Source of the DNA: Methylobacterium symbioticum
Lineage (GTDB): Bacteria > Pseudomonadota > Alphaproteobacteria > Rhizobiales > Beijerinckiaceae
Length of the DNA stretch: 51,754 nt
Assembly (NCBI RefSeq): GCF_902141845.1
Contig: NZ_CABFPH010000036.1
Coordinates: 1 to 51,754, forward strand
Direction of reading: 5' to 3'
The notes under the pieces were generated by a model. It was given only the letters and a program-made list of their open reading frames with translations. It searched no databases and had not been told where the DNA came from. The position numbers and the translations under genes were made by a program. Below are positions 9,152-17,969 of the stretch, in pieces; the first letter of the stretch is position 1; the number at the start of each line of letters is the position of its first letter.

Positions 9152-9640
9152 ATGACTCAGATCCGAACCCTCCTGCCGGCAGCTCTCCTGCTCGCCCTTC
9201 TCGGCAGCGTCGCCGCCCGCGCCGATGCGGTGCCGCAGCTCGATGTCGAGAAGACCTGCGCCTCGGCGGGCCGGGTCAATATCGGCTCCAGCGCGACGGA
9301 GGAGGAGAGCCGCAACGGCTGCCTCCGCTCGGAACGCGAGGCCAAGAAGGAGGCCGAGCGCCGCTGGGGCGATTACAGCGCCGCGGCCAAGTCGCAGTGC
9401 CAGAGCCAGTTCAAGGCCGGCGGCTACCCGTCCTATGTCGAGATGGTGACCTGCCTCGAACTGGCGAGCGGGACGGTACCGACGCAGACCGGTTCGGACG
9501 GCACCGCGGTTGGCGGCCCGGGCTCGCCGAAGGGTGCGACCCAGGCGCCGCAGGAACGGTCGGGCGGGGCGAGCTCGCTCACGCAGGAGCCCGCGGCGAG
9601 CCAGCGCACCAACCCGATCCAGGTTCTGGAGAAGAAGTAA
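9152..9640 (+). CDS. Secreted hypothetical protein
   Basis: This 162-residue protein has a signal peptide (MTQIRTLLPAALLLALLGSVAARADA) and a four-Cys mature domain: KTCASAG, RNGCLRSE, KSQCQSQF and MVTCLELA at about residues 34-110. These probably form two disulfides. The last 50 residues are Gly/Ser/Pro/Thr-rich and look disordered. I do not recognise a named family. Similar four-Cys exported proteins are common in Methylobacterium-like genomes. The start at 9152 is chosen because it places the signal peptide first. It converges on opgH with 13 bases between stops. Confidence 0.72.
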   Translation: MTQIRTLLPAALLLALLGSVAARADAVPQLDVEKTCASAGRVNIGSSATEEESRNGCLRSEREAKKEAERRWGDYSAAAKSQCQSQFKAGGYPSYVEMVTCLELASGTVPTQTGSDGTAVGGPGSPKGATQAPQERSGGASSLTQEPAASQRTNPIQVLEKK

Positions 9641-9653
9641 GGCGGGCGTCCCC

Positions 9654-11618
9654 TCATGCCTCGTCGGCGGCGAGCCAGACCGCCCCCTGGCCCACGCGGG
9701 CGGCGGCCTGCGGGGCGGGGGCCGGCAGGCGGGTCTGATGCAACTCGGCGAGTTCCGGGGCCTGGATGGTGTCGTCCACGGTGAGAAACAGGCCGCGCAG
9801 CCGCGCGATCCGGCCGAGGCCGGCGCTGCTCGTCAGCACGCTCTGCGCCGGGCTGGTGATCAGCGCGATGGCGAGGGGCGCCATCCAGAGGGCCAGCACG
9901 AGATCGCCGGCGAGGATGAGGCCGAGAGTCAGCACCGCGCCGACCACCACGGCATCCGCCTGGAGGCGGAGGGCCTCGGACCAGGGCACGCGGCGGTCGT
10001 CGCGCGCCTGCGTGTCCCAGCGCACCACCCGGCCGAAGAAGGTCGAGACCACGGCGGCGGCCGTGAACAGGGTCATCACCGGCCAGAGCACCACCCAGAT
10101 CGCCTGTTCCAGGGCGGCGCTCGCGAGGAGCCGGCCGCTGCCGCCGAACTCGGCCCGGCGCCGGGGCGAGGCGAGCACGTAGCCGAGGCTCAGGACCTTC
10201 GGCAGGGCGAGCACCAGGACGGTGAGGGCGGCGAGCGCGTGGGCGGCGGGCGTGGTGCCGGTGAGCCCGTAGCCGAGGAGCCCGAGATCGCCGGTGCGCG
10301 CGGTGAGCCAGGTGCCGAGGCCGAGGAAGGCGATCCACAGCGGCAGCATCAGGTAGGCGAGGATGCCGGTGGCGAGGTGCCAGCGGCTGGCCGCCCGCAG
10401 CCCGGTCCAGGGCAGGACCGAGAGGTGCTGCAGGTTGCCCTGGCACCAGCGCCGCTCGCGGCCGAGCAGATCGACGAGGTTCGTCGGCATCTCCTCCCAG
10501 GTGCCGCCCATCTCGGGCAGCAGGCGTACCTCCCAGCCCGCGCGGCGCAGGAGGGCGCCCTCCACGATGTCGTGGCAGAGGATCTCGCCGCCAAGCGGCG
10601 CCCGCCCCGGCAGGACGGGCAGGGCGGCGTTGTTCGCGAAGGCCTCGACCCGCAGGATCGCGTTGTGGCCCCAGTAGCTGCCGTCGGGCCCCTGCCAGGT
10701 CTCGAGGCAGCGCAGGGCCAGCGGCGCGTAGAGGCGCACCGCGAATTGCTGGATGCGCGCGAACAGGGTGTCGCGGCCGGCCGCGTAGGACACGGTCTGG
10801 ATCAGGCCGACGCGCGGGCTCTCCTCCATCAGCCCGACCAGGCGGCGCATGGCGGCGCCGGTCATCAGGCTGTCGGCGTCGAGCACGATCATGAAGTCGT
10901 ATTCGTGCCCGTAGGTCTCGCAGAACTCGGCGATGTTGCCGGCCTTGCGGCCGAGATTCTCGCGGCGGCGGCGGTAGCGCACCTGCGGCAGGCCCGGCCC
11001 CGCGCTCGCGCGCCAGGCCAGGATGCGGGCGAATTCGTGCTCCTCCACCGCGGCGATGGCGCCGTCCCGGGTGTCGGAGAGGACGAAGAGGTCGATGTCC
11101 TCGGCGCCCTCGCGGGCGAGCGAGCGGGCCATCACGCGCAGGGCGGCGAAGACCGCGACCGCGTCCTCGGCGTGGATCGCCACCACCGCTGCGGTGCGCG
11201 AGCGCCCGCTCGGGGCGGGGACCGTCCCTTCCGAGCGCCGCTCCAGCGCCGACTTGGCGCGGTCGCCGAGGAGGGTCGCGACGAGTCCGTAGAGGTACTG
11301 CCAGGCGGTGAAGGACTGCCACGCCATCAGCACGCAGAACAGGCCGAGCACCGCGCCGCCGAGCCAGCCGGCGGCCGGATAGGCGGAGGCCGCGAGCGCC
11401 GCGATGACAGCCGCGGTGGCCAGCGTCGGCAGCGCCAGGGCGAGGCGGCGGCGCAGGAGGGTGCGACGGGCTGGTCCGGCATTCCCCGCGCCGGGACCCT
11501 TGTCCTCGGCGTGCCAAGCCTCGATAGAGGCGCCGGCAACGACAGCGGCTCCTGCGGCGCGGTCCGCCGCGCGAGCCTCGACCGCCTGTGTCTCCTGCGG
11601 CATCGGTGTGATGGACAT
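9654..11618 (-). CDS. opgH: Glucans biosynthesis glucosyltransferase H
   Basis: This is a 654-residue inner-membrane GT2 glucosyltransferase (MdoH/OpgH) that polymerises the backbone of osmoregulated periplasmic glucans from UDP-glucose. Visible features are two N-terminal membrane segments, a cytosolic GT2 domain with ENLGRKAGNIAEFC, MIVLDADSLM (DxD), GPDGSYWGHNAILR and the processive-synthase motif RERRWCQGN (QxxRW type), then at least four C-terminal membrane segments. The start at 11618 is one of several nearby ATGs. The downstream ATG at 11603 is also possible. It is divergent from opgG rather than downstream of it. Confidence 0.93.
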   Translation of the reverse strand: MSITPMPQETQAVEARAADRAAGAAVVAGASIEAWHAEDKGPGAGNAGPARRTLLRRRLALALPTLATAAVIAALAASAYPAAGWLGGAVLGLFCVLMAWQSFTAWQYLYGLVATLLGDRAKSALERRSEGTVPAPSGRSRTAAVVAIHAEDAVAVFAALRVMARSLAREGAEDIDLFVLSDTRDGAIAAVEEHEFARILAWRASAGPGLPQVRYRRRRENLGRKAGNIAEFCETYGHEYDFMIVLDADSLMTGAAMRRLVGLMEESPRVGLIQTVSYAAGRDTLFARIQQFAVRLYAPLALRCLETWQGPDGSYWGHNAILRVEAFANNAALPVLPGRAPLGGEILCHDIVEGALLRRAGWEVRLLPEMGGTWEEMPTNLVDLLGRERRWCQGNLQHLSVLPWTGLRAASRWHLATGILAYLMLPLWIAFLGLGTWLTARTGDLGLLGYGLTGTTPAAHALAALTVLVLALPKVLSLGYVLASPRRRAEFGGSGRLLASAALEQAIWVVLWPVMTLFTAAAVVSTFFGRVVRWDTQARDDRRVPWSEALRLQADAVVVGAVLTLGLILAGDLVLALWMAPLAIALITSPAQSVLTSSAGLGRIARLRGLFLTVDDTIQAPELAELHQTRLPAPAPQAAARVGQGAVWLAADEA

Positions 11619-11675
11619 GGCGCGTGGAACTCGACGTGGAGACAATCCGGCCGCCATCGAGGATCGAGGGACCGC
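11619..11675. promoter_or_regulatory. Divergent promoter region between opgH and opgG
   Basis: Only 57 bases separate the two start codons, so both promoters probably overlap each other or the coding starts. No consensus -35/-10 pair stands out. The assignment rests only on the gene arrangement. Confidence 0.35.
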
Positions 11676-13430
11676 ATGAACGAGGACGCCGTTGAACGAG
11701 GCGAAGGGCTGGGATCGGAGCGGCGCGAGGCGCCACACCTAAGCAGTTCGGGTTCCCCCTCCCGTCGATCGGTTCTTCGGACGGCCGCGACCGCTATTGC
11801 CGGTACGTTTGTTCCTAGCGCCATCGACCTGAATACCGCCAGAACGATGGCGCAGGAGACGCCGCACGGAGATCGGCCGGACGCGGCCATGACGTTCGAG
11901 GGCGTGGTCGCCCAGGCCGAGCGCCTCGCGGCGGCCCCCTACGCGCCGCCGCCGGACGACCTGCCTCCGGCGCTCGCGGGTCTCTCCTACGACGGCTACC
12001 GCCGCATCGTCTTCCGTCCCGCCGAGGCCCTGCGGCTCGGGCGGCATTTCAGCGCGCAGCTGTTCCACCGCGGCTTCCTGCAGAAGAAGCGCGTGCGGCT
12101 CTTCGTGCAGCCGCGCACCGGGGCGCCGCGTCCCGTGTCCTACGAGTCGCGCCTGTTCGACCTCGGCAAGGACCTCGCCGGCAGGAGCTTCGCGCCCGAT
12201 CTCGGCTTCGCGGGCTTCCGTCTGCACTATGCCTTCTCGGACGCCCCGAAGGGCCGCGTGCCCGGATTCCAGGAGGAGTTCCTGGTCTTCCTCGGCGCCT
12301 CCTATTTCCGCCTGCGCGGGGACGGCCAGGAATACGGCCTCTCCGCCCGCGGCCTCGCCATCGGCACCGGCGCGCCGGAGGGCGAGGAGTTTCCGGACTT
12401 CGTGGCGCATTGGATCTGCGAGCCGGAGCCGGAGGCGCGCCGCATCACCGTGGTCTCACTCCTCGATTCCCCGAGCGTCGCCGGCGCCTACCGCTTCGCG
12501 ATCGAGCCCGGCGACCCGGCGCGCGTCACGGTCACGGCCTCGCTGCATCCGCGGCGCCGGATCGACCGGCTCGGCCTCGCGCCGCTGACCAGCATGTTCC
12601 TGCATGGACAGAGCGGGCCGGGCGCCCGCAACGCGCAGGCCTTCGACGATTTCCGCCCGCAGGTGCACGATTCGGACGGGCTCGTGGTCCGCACCGGCAC
12701 GGATCGGCTCTGGCGCCCCCTCGTCAACGGGCGGCCGAGCCCGCAGATCTCGGCCTTCCGGGCGCAGCCGCTGCAGGGCTTCGGCCTGATGCAGCGCGAG
12801 CGGACCTTCGCCGCCTATCTCGATGTCGAGGCGCGGCACGAGGCGCGCCCGGGTCTCTGGATCGAGCCGCTCACGGATGCGCCCCGGCCGGAAATGGTGG
12901 CGAGCGGGGCCTCGCCGCGGCCGGCTGCTCCCTTCGCCGACGGGGCGGTGCAGCTCTTCGAGATCCCCTCGCGGGAAGAGTACATGGACAACATCGTGGC
13001 GGCCTTCGTGCCCGCCGTGCCCGCGGAGCCCGGCACGGCGCTGCGCGTCGCCTATCGCCTGACCACGGTGGGCGCCGAGCCGACCGAGGCCCTGCCCGGC
13101 GATCTCGCCCGCGTCGTCTCGACCCGGGCCGGGTCGGCGGAGCGCCTGCGCCCGACCGAGCCGCCGAGCCCGCAGCGGCGGCTCTATGCCATCGATTTCG
13201 AGGGGCCGAACCTGCCGAAGGCGCAGGATGACGGCGTGACCGCGGTCGTTTCGGCCGGCGCCGGCACGATGGTCGAGCCGGTGGCGGCCTTCGTGCCCCA
13301 GACCGGCGGCTGGCGGATCTACGTGGAGTGGCGCCCGCCCGAGCCGCTGCCGGCCGGCGACGTGGTGCTGCGCGCCCATCTCGAGAAGGACGGGCGCCCG
13401 ATCAGCGAGACCTGGGACGCGGCGGCCTGA
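11676..13430 (+). CDS. opgG: Glucan biosynthesis protein G/D, Tat-exported
   Basis: This 584-residue periplasmic protein of the OpgG/OpgD family works with OpgH in making or structuring periplasmic glucans. The N-terminus has a twin-arginine motif (SRRSVLRTAATAIAG, about residues 28-42), pointing to Tat export as for OpgD. The family beta-sandwich follows: YDGYRRIVFRP, then FCEPE-like WICEPEPEARRITVVSL, PLTSMFLHGQSGPG, VHDSDGLVVRTG, and the FAAYLDVEARHEARPGLWIEP stretch. The C-terminal Ig-like part runs from about 450. G versus D cannot be settled by eye, and the Tat signal favours D-like export. Confidence 0.9.
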   Translation: MNEDAVERGEGLGSERREAPHLSSSGSPSRRSVLRTAATAIAGTFVPSAIDLNTARTMAQETPHGDRPDAAMTFEGVVAQAERLAAAPYAPPPDDLPPALAGLSYDGYRRIVFRPAEALRLGRHFSAQLFHRGFLQKKRVRLFVQPRTGAPRPVSYESRLFDLGKDLAGRSFAPDLGFAGFRLHYAFSDAPKGRVPGFQEEFLVFLGASYFRLRGDGQEYGLSARGLAIGTGAPEGEEFPDFVAHWICEPEPEARRITVVSLLDSPSVAGAYRFAIEPGDPARVTVTASLHPRRRIDRLGLAPLTSMFLHGQSGPGARNAQAFDDFRPQVHDSDGLVVRTGTDRLWRPLVNGRPSPQISAFRAQPLQGFGLMQRERTFAAYLDVEARHEARPGLWIEPLTDAPRPEMVASGASPRPAAPFADGAVQLFEIPSREEYMDNIVAAFVPAVPAEPGTALRVAYRLTTVGAEPTEALPGDLARVVSTRAGSAERLRPTEPPSPQRRLYAIDFEGPNLPKAQDDGVTAVVSAGAGTMVEPVAAFVPQTGGWRIYVEWRPPEPLPAGDVVLRAHLEKDGRPISETWDAAA

Positions 13431-13500
13431 GGGCGTCTCGCCCCGGTCTCGCCAGGGCTGGCTTGCGCCAGGGCCCCGGGCCGTCCGAGCCGTTCGACGA

Positions 13501-13680
13501 TCAGGCCGCGCGGTCGTCCCCCGCCAGGCGCTTGCGCAGGCGCGTGGCACCGTGGATCGCACCGAGATAGCGGCGGGCGGCGTTGACCCGCGGCGCCTCG
13601 CGCTCGCTGCGCGCGGCCGCGATCTCCCACAGGGTCGCGGCGACCGAGAGCTGCAGGCGGACGGCGTCTGGATCGGACAT
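13501..13680 (-). CDS. Small hypothetical protein
   Basis: This 59-residue, helical, basic protein (MSDPDAVRLQLSVAATLWEI... ending GDDRAA) has an ATG at 13680 preceded by an AAGGGG stretch. It has no signal peptide, Cys or recognised domain. The codon pattern (GC-rich third positions) and the ribosome-binding site favour a real gene over a chance frame. It converges on opgG with about 70 bases between stops. It is not recognised by family. It could be a small conserved protein of the genus. Confidence 0.55.
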   Translation of the reverse strand: MSDPDAVRLQLSVAATLWEIAAARSEREAPRVNAARRYLGAIHGATRLRKRLAGDDRAA

Positions 13681-14039
13681 GGACAGGCCCCTTCGCGCGG
13701 GCGCCACCCGATCTCTCGCCGGGGGCGATGGCCCGCATCGGCAGGATCGGGGCCGGAGGGGGCCGCAACAAGGAGACGGACGGGCCGGAATCGGGCAGCT
13801 TGGCCGTAGGGCGGCGGGCCCGCGACGAGGCCGCGCCAGGACCTCGTGCGGCTGGATGGACTTCGATCTGACAGAGTAGAATTAAGCTTCTGTTAGGCAA
13901 TCGAGCGCGGATCGGACCCGCTTGCGTATGCATTTTGTTAAGTCGATCGGCGCCCTAGGGTCATCGCGTAGCTAACGCTGCCCAAGCGCTGCTCCGTCGG
14001 AGCTGCGCTGCGGTCCGAATGCCCGCGAAAGGGTTTCCG
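13681..14039. other. Intergenic stretch upstream of the diguanylate cyclase
   Basis: There are about 360 bases without a supported gene. The first 170 are GC-rich and give no convincing frame. The part from about 13865 to 13965 is distinctly AT-richer (AGAATTAAGCTTCTGTTAGG, ATGCATTTTGTTAAG) and is the likely promoter region of the diguanylate cyclase gene. I see no terminator or RNA gene. Confidence 0.4.
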
Positions 14040-15581
14040 ATGCATCTCCCGCGCCGCCTCGTCGGCGGCCTGCCAACGCCACGCATCTATGTCCTGCTGG
14101 GCATCCTGGCGCCCCTCGGCATGCTGATCCTGTCGGGGGCGATGCTTCTGCAACTGCGGCAGGAAGCCTGGGAGAAGGCGGAGCAGAACGCGCAGAACCT
14201 CCTGCGCCTCGTGGCGAACGACATCGGCCGCAATGTCGAGATCCTGGATCTCTCGCTGCAGGGGGTGATCGAGAACCTGCGCCTGGCGGGCATCGCGCGG
14301 GCCGATGCCACGATGCGCCATCACCTCCTGTTCCACCGGACCTCGACGGCCCGCAGCCTCGGCATGATCGTGGTGCTCGACGAGCACGGCGACCTCATCG
14401 CCGATTCCCTCGACCGCCCGGCCCAGCGCGCCAACTTCGCCGACCGCGACTATTTCCGGGTCCATCGCGACCGATCCGATGCCGGCCTCTTCATCAGCCG
14501 GACCTTCCGCTCGCGGCTCTCCGGGGCCGACATGATCGGGCTGAGCCGGCGCGTGGACAAGCCGGACGGCTCCTTCGGCGGCATCGTCCTGGCCACGCTG
14601 AAGCTGTCCTACTTCGCGGCCCTGGTCGAGTCGGTCGATCTCGGCGCGGACGGGGCGATCAGTCTCCTGCGCAAGGACGGGATCCGCCTGATGCGCCATC
14701 CCTTCGTCGAGAGCGACATCAACGCGAATCTCGGCGGCACCGAGAATTTCGATCGCGTCCTGCGGGAGCGTCAGGGCGGCTTCACCGCGACCGGCGTCCG
14801 CGACGGCATCCGGCGCTACTACGCCTTCCGGCCGGTCGGCGACCTGCCGCTCGTCGCCACCGTCGCCCGCGGCGCGGACGACGTCGAGGCGGAATGGCGC
14901 GGCAAGGCCGTGGTGATCGGCGCCACCATGCTGCTCCTCAGCGGCCTGACCGCCGGCCTCGCCGTCCTGTTCGGCCGCGAGCTGCGCCGCCGCGCGGCGG
15001 TGGAGGCCGAGCTCGCCCGGCTCTCGCTCACGGACGGGCTGACCGGCCTGCCGAACCGGCGCCGCTTCGACGCGGAGCTCGCCCGCGTCTGCGACCATCC
15101 CGGTGCGGCCCCGTTCACCCTGCTGCTGGTCGATGCGGACCATTTCAAGCGCGTCAACGATCGCCACGGCCACGCGGCCGGCGATGCCGTGCTGAAGGCG
15201 CTGGCCCGGGGCCTCGCCGCCACCGTCCACCGGCCCGAGGATCTCGTCTGCCGCATCGGCGGCGAGGAATTCGCCGTGCTCCTGCCGGCGACCGACGCGG
15301 CGGGCGCGTTCCAGGTCGCCGAGCGGATCCATCAGGCCGCCCTGGGGATCGCCGTCGCCTCCGCCGGGATCGCGGCCGGATCGGTGACGGTGAGCATCGG
15401 GATGGCGGCCGCGCCGCCCGGTTCATGCGGGCCCGCGGTGCCGGACCTCCTGTACGCGCAGGCGGATGCCGCCCTCTACGAGGCGAAGGCGGCGGGCCGC
15501 AACCGGACCCGCTGCGCGCCGCAGGCCCCGGATGCTCCGCCCCGGCAGATGCCGCAGCTCCGGCTCGTGGAGGCGCCCTGA
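14040..15581 (+). CDS. Membrane-bound diguanylate cyclase (Cache-type sensor + GGDEF)
   Basis: This 513-residue protein makes cyclic di-GMP from two GTP in response to a periplasmic signal. The first membrane helix is at about residues 17-40, followed by a periplasmic double-Cache-like domain (FADRDYFRVHRD and SRRVDKPDGSFGGIVLATL are typical). The second helix is at about 290-312, and the GGDEF domain runs from DGLTGLPNRRRFD with the active-site GGEEF at 407-411. The RxxD inhibitory-site motif is not evident just before it. The start at 14040 is preferred to 14019 because AAAGGG sits six bases upstream of it. The ligand is unknown. Confidence 0.93.
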   Translation: MHLPRRLVGGLPTPRIYVLLGILAPLGMLILSGAMLLQLRQEAWEKAEQNAQNLLRLVANDIGRNVEILDLSLQGVIENLRLAGIARADATMRHHLLFHRTSTARSLGMIVVLDEHGDLIADSLDRPAQRANFADRDYFRVHRDRSDAGLFISRTFRSRLSGADMIGLSRRVDKPDGSFGGIVLATLKLSYFAALVESVDLGADGAISLLRKDGIRLMRHPFVESDINANLGGTENFDRVLRERQGGFTATGVRDGIRRYYAFRPVGDLPLVATVARGADDVEAEWRGKAVVIGATMLLLSGLTAGLAVLFGRELRRRAAVEAELARLSLTDGLTGLPNRRRFDAELARVCDHPGAAPFTLLLVDADHFKRVNDRHGHAAGDAVLKALARGLAATVHRPEDLVCRIGGEEFAVLLPATDAAGAFQVAERIHQAALGIAVASAGIAAGSVTVSIGMAAAPPGSCGPAVPDLLYAQADAALYEAKAAGRNRTRCAPQAPDAPPRQMPQLRLVEAP

Positions 15582-15594
15582 GGCCGTTCCGGTC

Positions 15595-15888
15595 TCAGGG
15601 TCCGTCGCGCCCTTCCGAGAACCGGTCGACGCAGCGATAGCCGACGAAGCAATCCGCCACGTCGCGGGTGCGCTCGAAATCGGGCCGGGTCGAGGCCTCG
15701 ATCGTGCAGAAGCCGATATCCCGGACGATGCGGGAATAGGTGGCGGGCCCGGTGGTGACGACGACGGCGCCGGCACGGGCGACGAGGGCCTGGGCCGCGG
15801 CACAGGTCATCGCGGTCACGTCCGGGCGCGGCTGGGCCGCGGCCGGGCCTGCGGCCAGCAGCAGGGCGAGGCCGAGCCTCCGTCTCAT
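15595..15888 (-). CDS. Small exported Cys-containing protein
   Basis: The protein has 97 residues with a short signal peptide (MRRRLGLALLLAAGPAAAQ). The mature part contains four Cys (MTCAAAQ, GFCTIEA, ADCFVGYRC), suggesting two disulfides in the periplasm. It begins inside the end of zwf (four-base ATGA-type overlap, 15885-15888), so it is probably translated from the zwf message. I recognise no named family. It converges on the diguanylate cyclase gene. Confidence 0.68.
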   Translation of the reverse strand: MRRRLGLALLLAAGPAAAQPRPDVTAMTCAAAQALVARAGAVVVTTGPATYSRIVRDIGFCTIEASTRPDFERTRDVADCFVGYRCVDRFSEGRDGP

Positions 15889-17357
15889 CGCAGCTCCTCG
15901 TGCCAGGTGCGGCCGTCGCGCTCGATCAGGGCGATCGCCGCGGTCGGCCCCCAGGTGCCGGCGGGGTAGGGGCGCGGCGTCTCCGGCCGGTCCGCCCAGG
16001 CCTTGAGGACGCCGTCCGCCCAGGCCCAGGCCGCCTCGACCTCGTCGCGGCGCATGAACAGGGTGGCGTTGCCGCGCACCACGTCCATCAGCAGGCGCTC
16101 GTAGGCGTCCGGATAGCGCTGCTTGAAGGTCTCCTCGAAGGAGATGTCGAGGTTGGTCGGCCTGAGCCGCATGCCGCCCGGGCCCGGATCCTTCGTCATC
16201 ACCTCGAGCTTCATGCCCTCCTGCGGCTGCAGGCGGATGACGAGGCGGTTCGGCTCGCGCCCGAAGGATTCCTCCGGGAAGATCGAGAACGGCGAGGCGC
16301 GGAACTGCACCACGATCTCGGACAGCTTCTGCGGCATGCGCTTGCCGGTGCGCAGGTAGAAGGGCACGCCGGCCCAGCGCCAGGACTGCACCTCGACCTT
16401 CATGGCGACGAAGGTTTCCGTCCGGCTCGGTCCGTCCAGTTCCTTGAGATAGCCCTCGACCGGCTGGCCGTTGACGGCGCCGGCGCCGTACTGGCCGCGC
16501 ACGGTGACCTGATGCACGTCGTTGGCGGTGATGGGCTTGAGGGCGCGCAGCACCTTCAGCTTCTCGTCGCGCACCGCGTTGGCGTCGAGGTTGAGCGGGC
16601 TCTCCATCGCGGTGAGGCAGAGGAGCTGCAGCAGGTGGTTCTGCAGCATGTCGCGCAACGCGCCCGATCTGTCATAGTAGCCGGCGCGTCCCTCGACGCC
16701 CACCGTCTCGGCCACCGTGATCTGGACGTGGTCGATCACGTCCGCGGTCCAGAGCCGCTCGAAGATCGTGTTGGCGAAGCGCAGCGCCAGCAGGTTCTGC
16801 ACCGTCTCCTTGCCGAGATAGTGGTCGATGCGGAAGATCTGGTGCTCGGGGAAGACCTCGCCGACCGCGTCGTTGATGGCGCGGGCCGATGTCAGGTCCT
16901 TGCCGATCGGCTTCTCCAGCACGACGCGGGACTTCTCGCCGATCAGCCCGTGCTTGGCGAGGTTGCGGCAGATCGGGCCGTAGAGGTCGGGCGAGGTGGC
17001 GAGGTAGTAGGGCCGCACCTGGTCCGGCCGCTCGGCCAGCAGCGCGGCCAGCGCGCTCCAGCCCTCCTCGCCCGCGCCGTCCACGTGCACGTAGTCGAGA
17101 TGTGCGATGAAGCCGTCCAGGGCGCCCTCGCGGATGTCCTGCGGCGGCACGAAGCGCTTGATCGCGTCGCGCGCCCGCTCGCGGAATTCCTCCGCCGAGA
17201 TCTCGGTGCGCGAGGCGCCGATGATGCGGCTCGTCTCCGGGATCTGTTCGTCCTGGAAGCGGTAGAACAGGGCCGGCAGCAGCTTGCGGGTCGTCAGGTC
17301 GCCGGTGGCGCCGAACACGACGCAGTCGAAGGAGGCGACGGGGATGATGGTGGCCAA
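15885..17357 (-). CDS. zwf: Glucose-6-phosphate 1-dehydrogenase
   Basis: This 490-residue enzyme oxidises glucose 6-phosphate to 6-phosphogluconolactone with NAD(P)+, feeding the Entner-Doudoroff or pentose phosphate pathway. The dinucleotide-binding GATGDLTTRK is at 16-25 and the active-site signature RIDHYLGKE at 176-184. EKPIGKD and FYLRTGKRMPQKLSEI are also present. The TTG at 17357 is chosen: it follows a GGAG and gives the usual N-terminus (MATIIPVASFDCVVFGATGD) and family length. The frame is open 32 codons further, but that stretch is not protein-like. No edd, pgl or eda is adjacent. Confidence 0.96.
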   Translation of the reverse strand: MATIIPVASFDCVVFGATGDLTTRKLLPALFYRFQDEQIPETSRIIGASRTEISAEEFRERARDAIKRFVPPQDIREGALDGFIAHLDYVHVDGAGEEGWSALAALLAERPDQVRPYYLATSPDLYGPICRNLAKHGLIGEKSRVVLEKPIGKDLTSARAINDAVGEVFPEHQIFRIDHYLGKETVQNLLALRFANTIFERLWTADVIDHVQITVAETVGVEGRAGYYDRSGALRDMLQNHLLQLLCLTAMESPLNLDANAVRDEKLKVLRALKPITANDVHQVTVRGQYGAGAVNGQPVEGYLKELDGPSRTETFVAMKVEVQSWRWAGVPFYLRTGKRMPQKLSEIVVQFRASPFSIFPEESFGREPNRLVIRLQPQEGMKLEVMTKDPGPGGMRLRPTNLDISFEETFKQRYPDAYERLLMDVVRGNATLFMRRDEVEAAWAWADGVLKAWADRPETPRPYPAGTWGPTAAIALIERDGRTWHEELR

Positions 17358-17535
17358 GGGCGGCTCCCGGTATCCTTGAGGGGCGACGGCGCCGACACCC
17401 GAGCCGACCGGTTCGCCGCCGACGGGATTATACCCCTGCAGGAACCTCGCCAAGGCGGATCGGCGATGCCGCGCCTCGCGTGCGTCGGCCCCTCTGAGCG
17501 GCTCATCCGGGGATCCCCAGGGACCCGGTCCCTTG

Positions 17536-17619
17536 TCTGGGGTCTTCAGAGGCGAGACCCCTGAAGGTGCTGCGCCAGGCGCGACGGGCTCCGCCCCGGA
17601 CCCGCCAAAGGATGAGACC
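17536..17619. repeat. Decayed copy of a composite palindromic intergenic element
   Basis: GGGGTCT...AGACCCC can form a hairpin at 17539-17561, and GGGCTCCGCCCCGGACCCG follows at about 17586-17604. The second part matches the central segment of the two better-preserved elements near 36.1 and 37.5 kb. It fills most of the 290-base gap between zwf and the immunity gene. It may also act as a transcription barrier at the edge of the AT-richer islet. Confidence 0.5.
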
Positions 17620-17648
17620 TTGAAAACCGGATCTCCTCGGAGCCGGCC

Positions 17649-17969
17649 TTACACGTCCTTCGGCAGCGGGCTTCTCGGCAGCAGGCCTTGCACATGCCGG
17701 TCTGCCGTATCCCGGATCATTGTGTAGAAGTTCCGATAGGATTCTTTATCTATATGATATACATCCGCGGGCGATTCGAGCCAGATATCCATAAGTTCCT
17801 GATCGCTCAGATCTCTGGCAAGCAGATCGTCCAGAAAATCTCTGATCTTGAGAGCATTTTCTCTGCTACGATAGGATACAACGAACGCTACGATTTCCTC
17901 CCAGCTATCTCCAAGTATATCGGCGTCTTGATGGAAACGCCCGCAGAATTCTCTCCAATCAATATTCAT
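17649..17969 (-). CDS. Putative immunity protein, CdiI_2-like
   Basis: This 106-residue acidic helical protein has the pattern WREFCGRFHQDADILGDSWEEI, then KIRDFLDDLLARDLSDQELMDIW, then ESYRNFYTMIRDTAD. This fits the small CdiI_2-type immunity family of contact-dependent inhibition systems: HQD near the N-terminus, a central L-rich helix, and a Y-x-x-F-x-x-x-I end. The ATG at 17969 lies inside the last codons of the upstream toxin gene (11-base overlap), the usual toxin-immunity coupling. Base composition is markedly AT-richer than the neighbours, a sign of transfer. The role is inferred from family resemblance and position, and binding to the toxin is untested. Confidence 0.62.
   Translation of the reverse strand: MNIDWREFCGRFHQDADILGDSWEEIVAFVVSYRSRENALKIRDFLDDLLARDLSDQELMDIWLESPADVYHIDKESYRNFYTMIRDTADRHVQGLLPRSPLPKDV

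Noticed and set aside
13431..13500. Terminator after opgG
   Set aside because: A CTGGC/GCCAG stem is present but is short and has no T-run.
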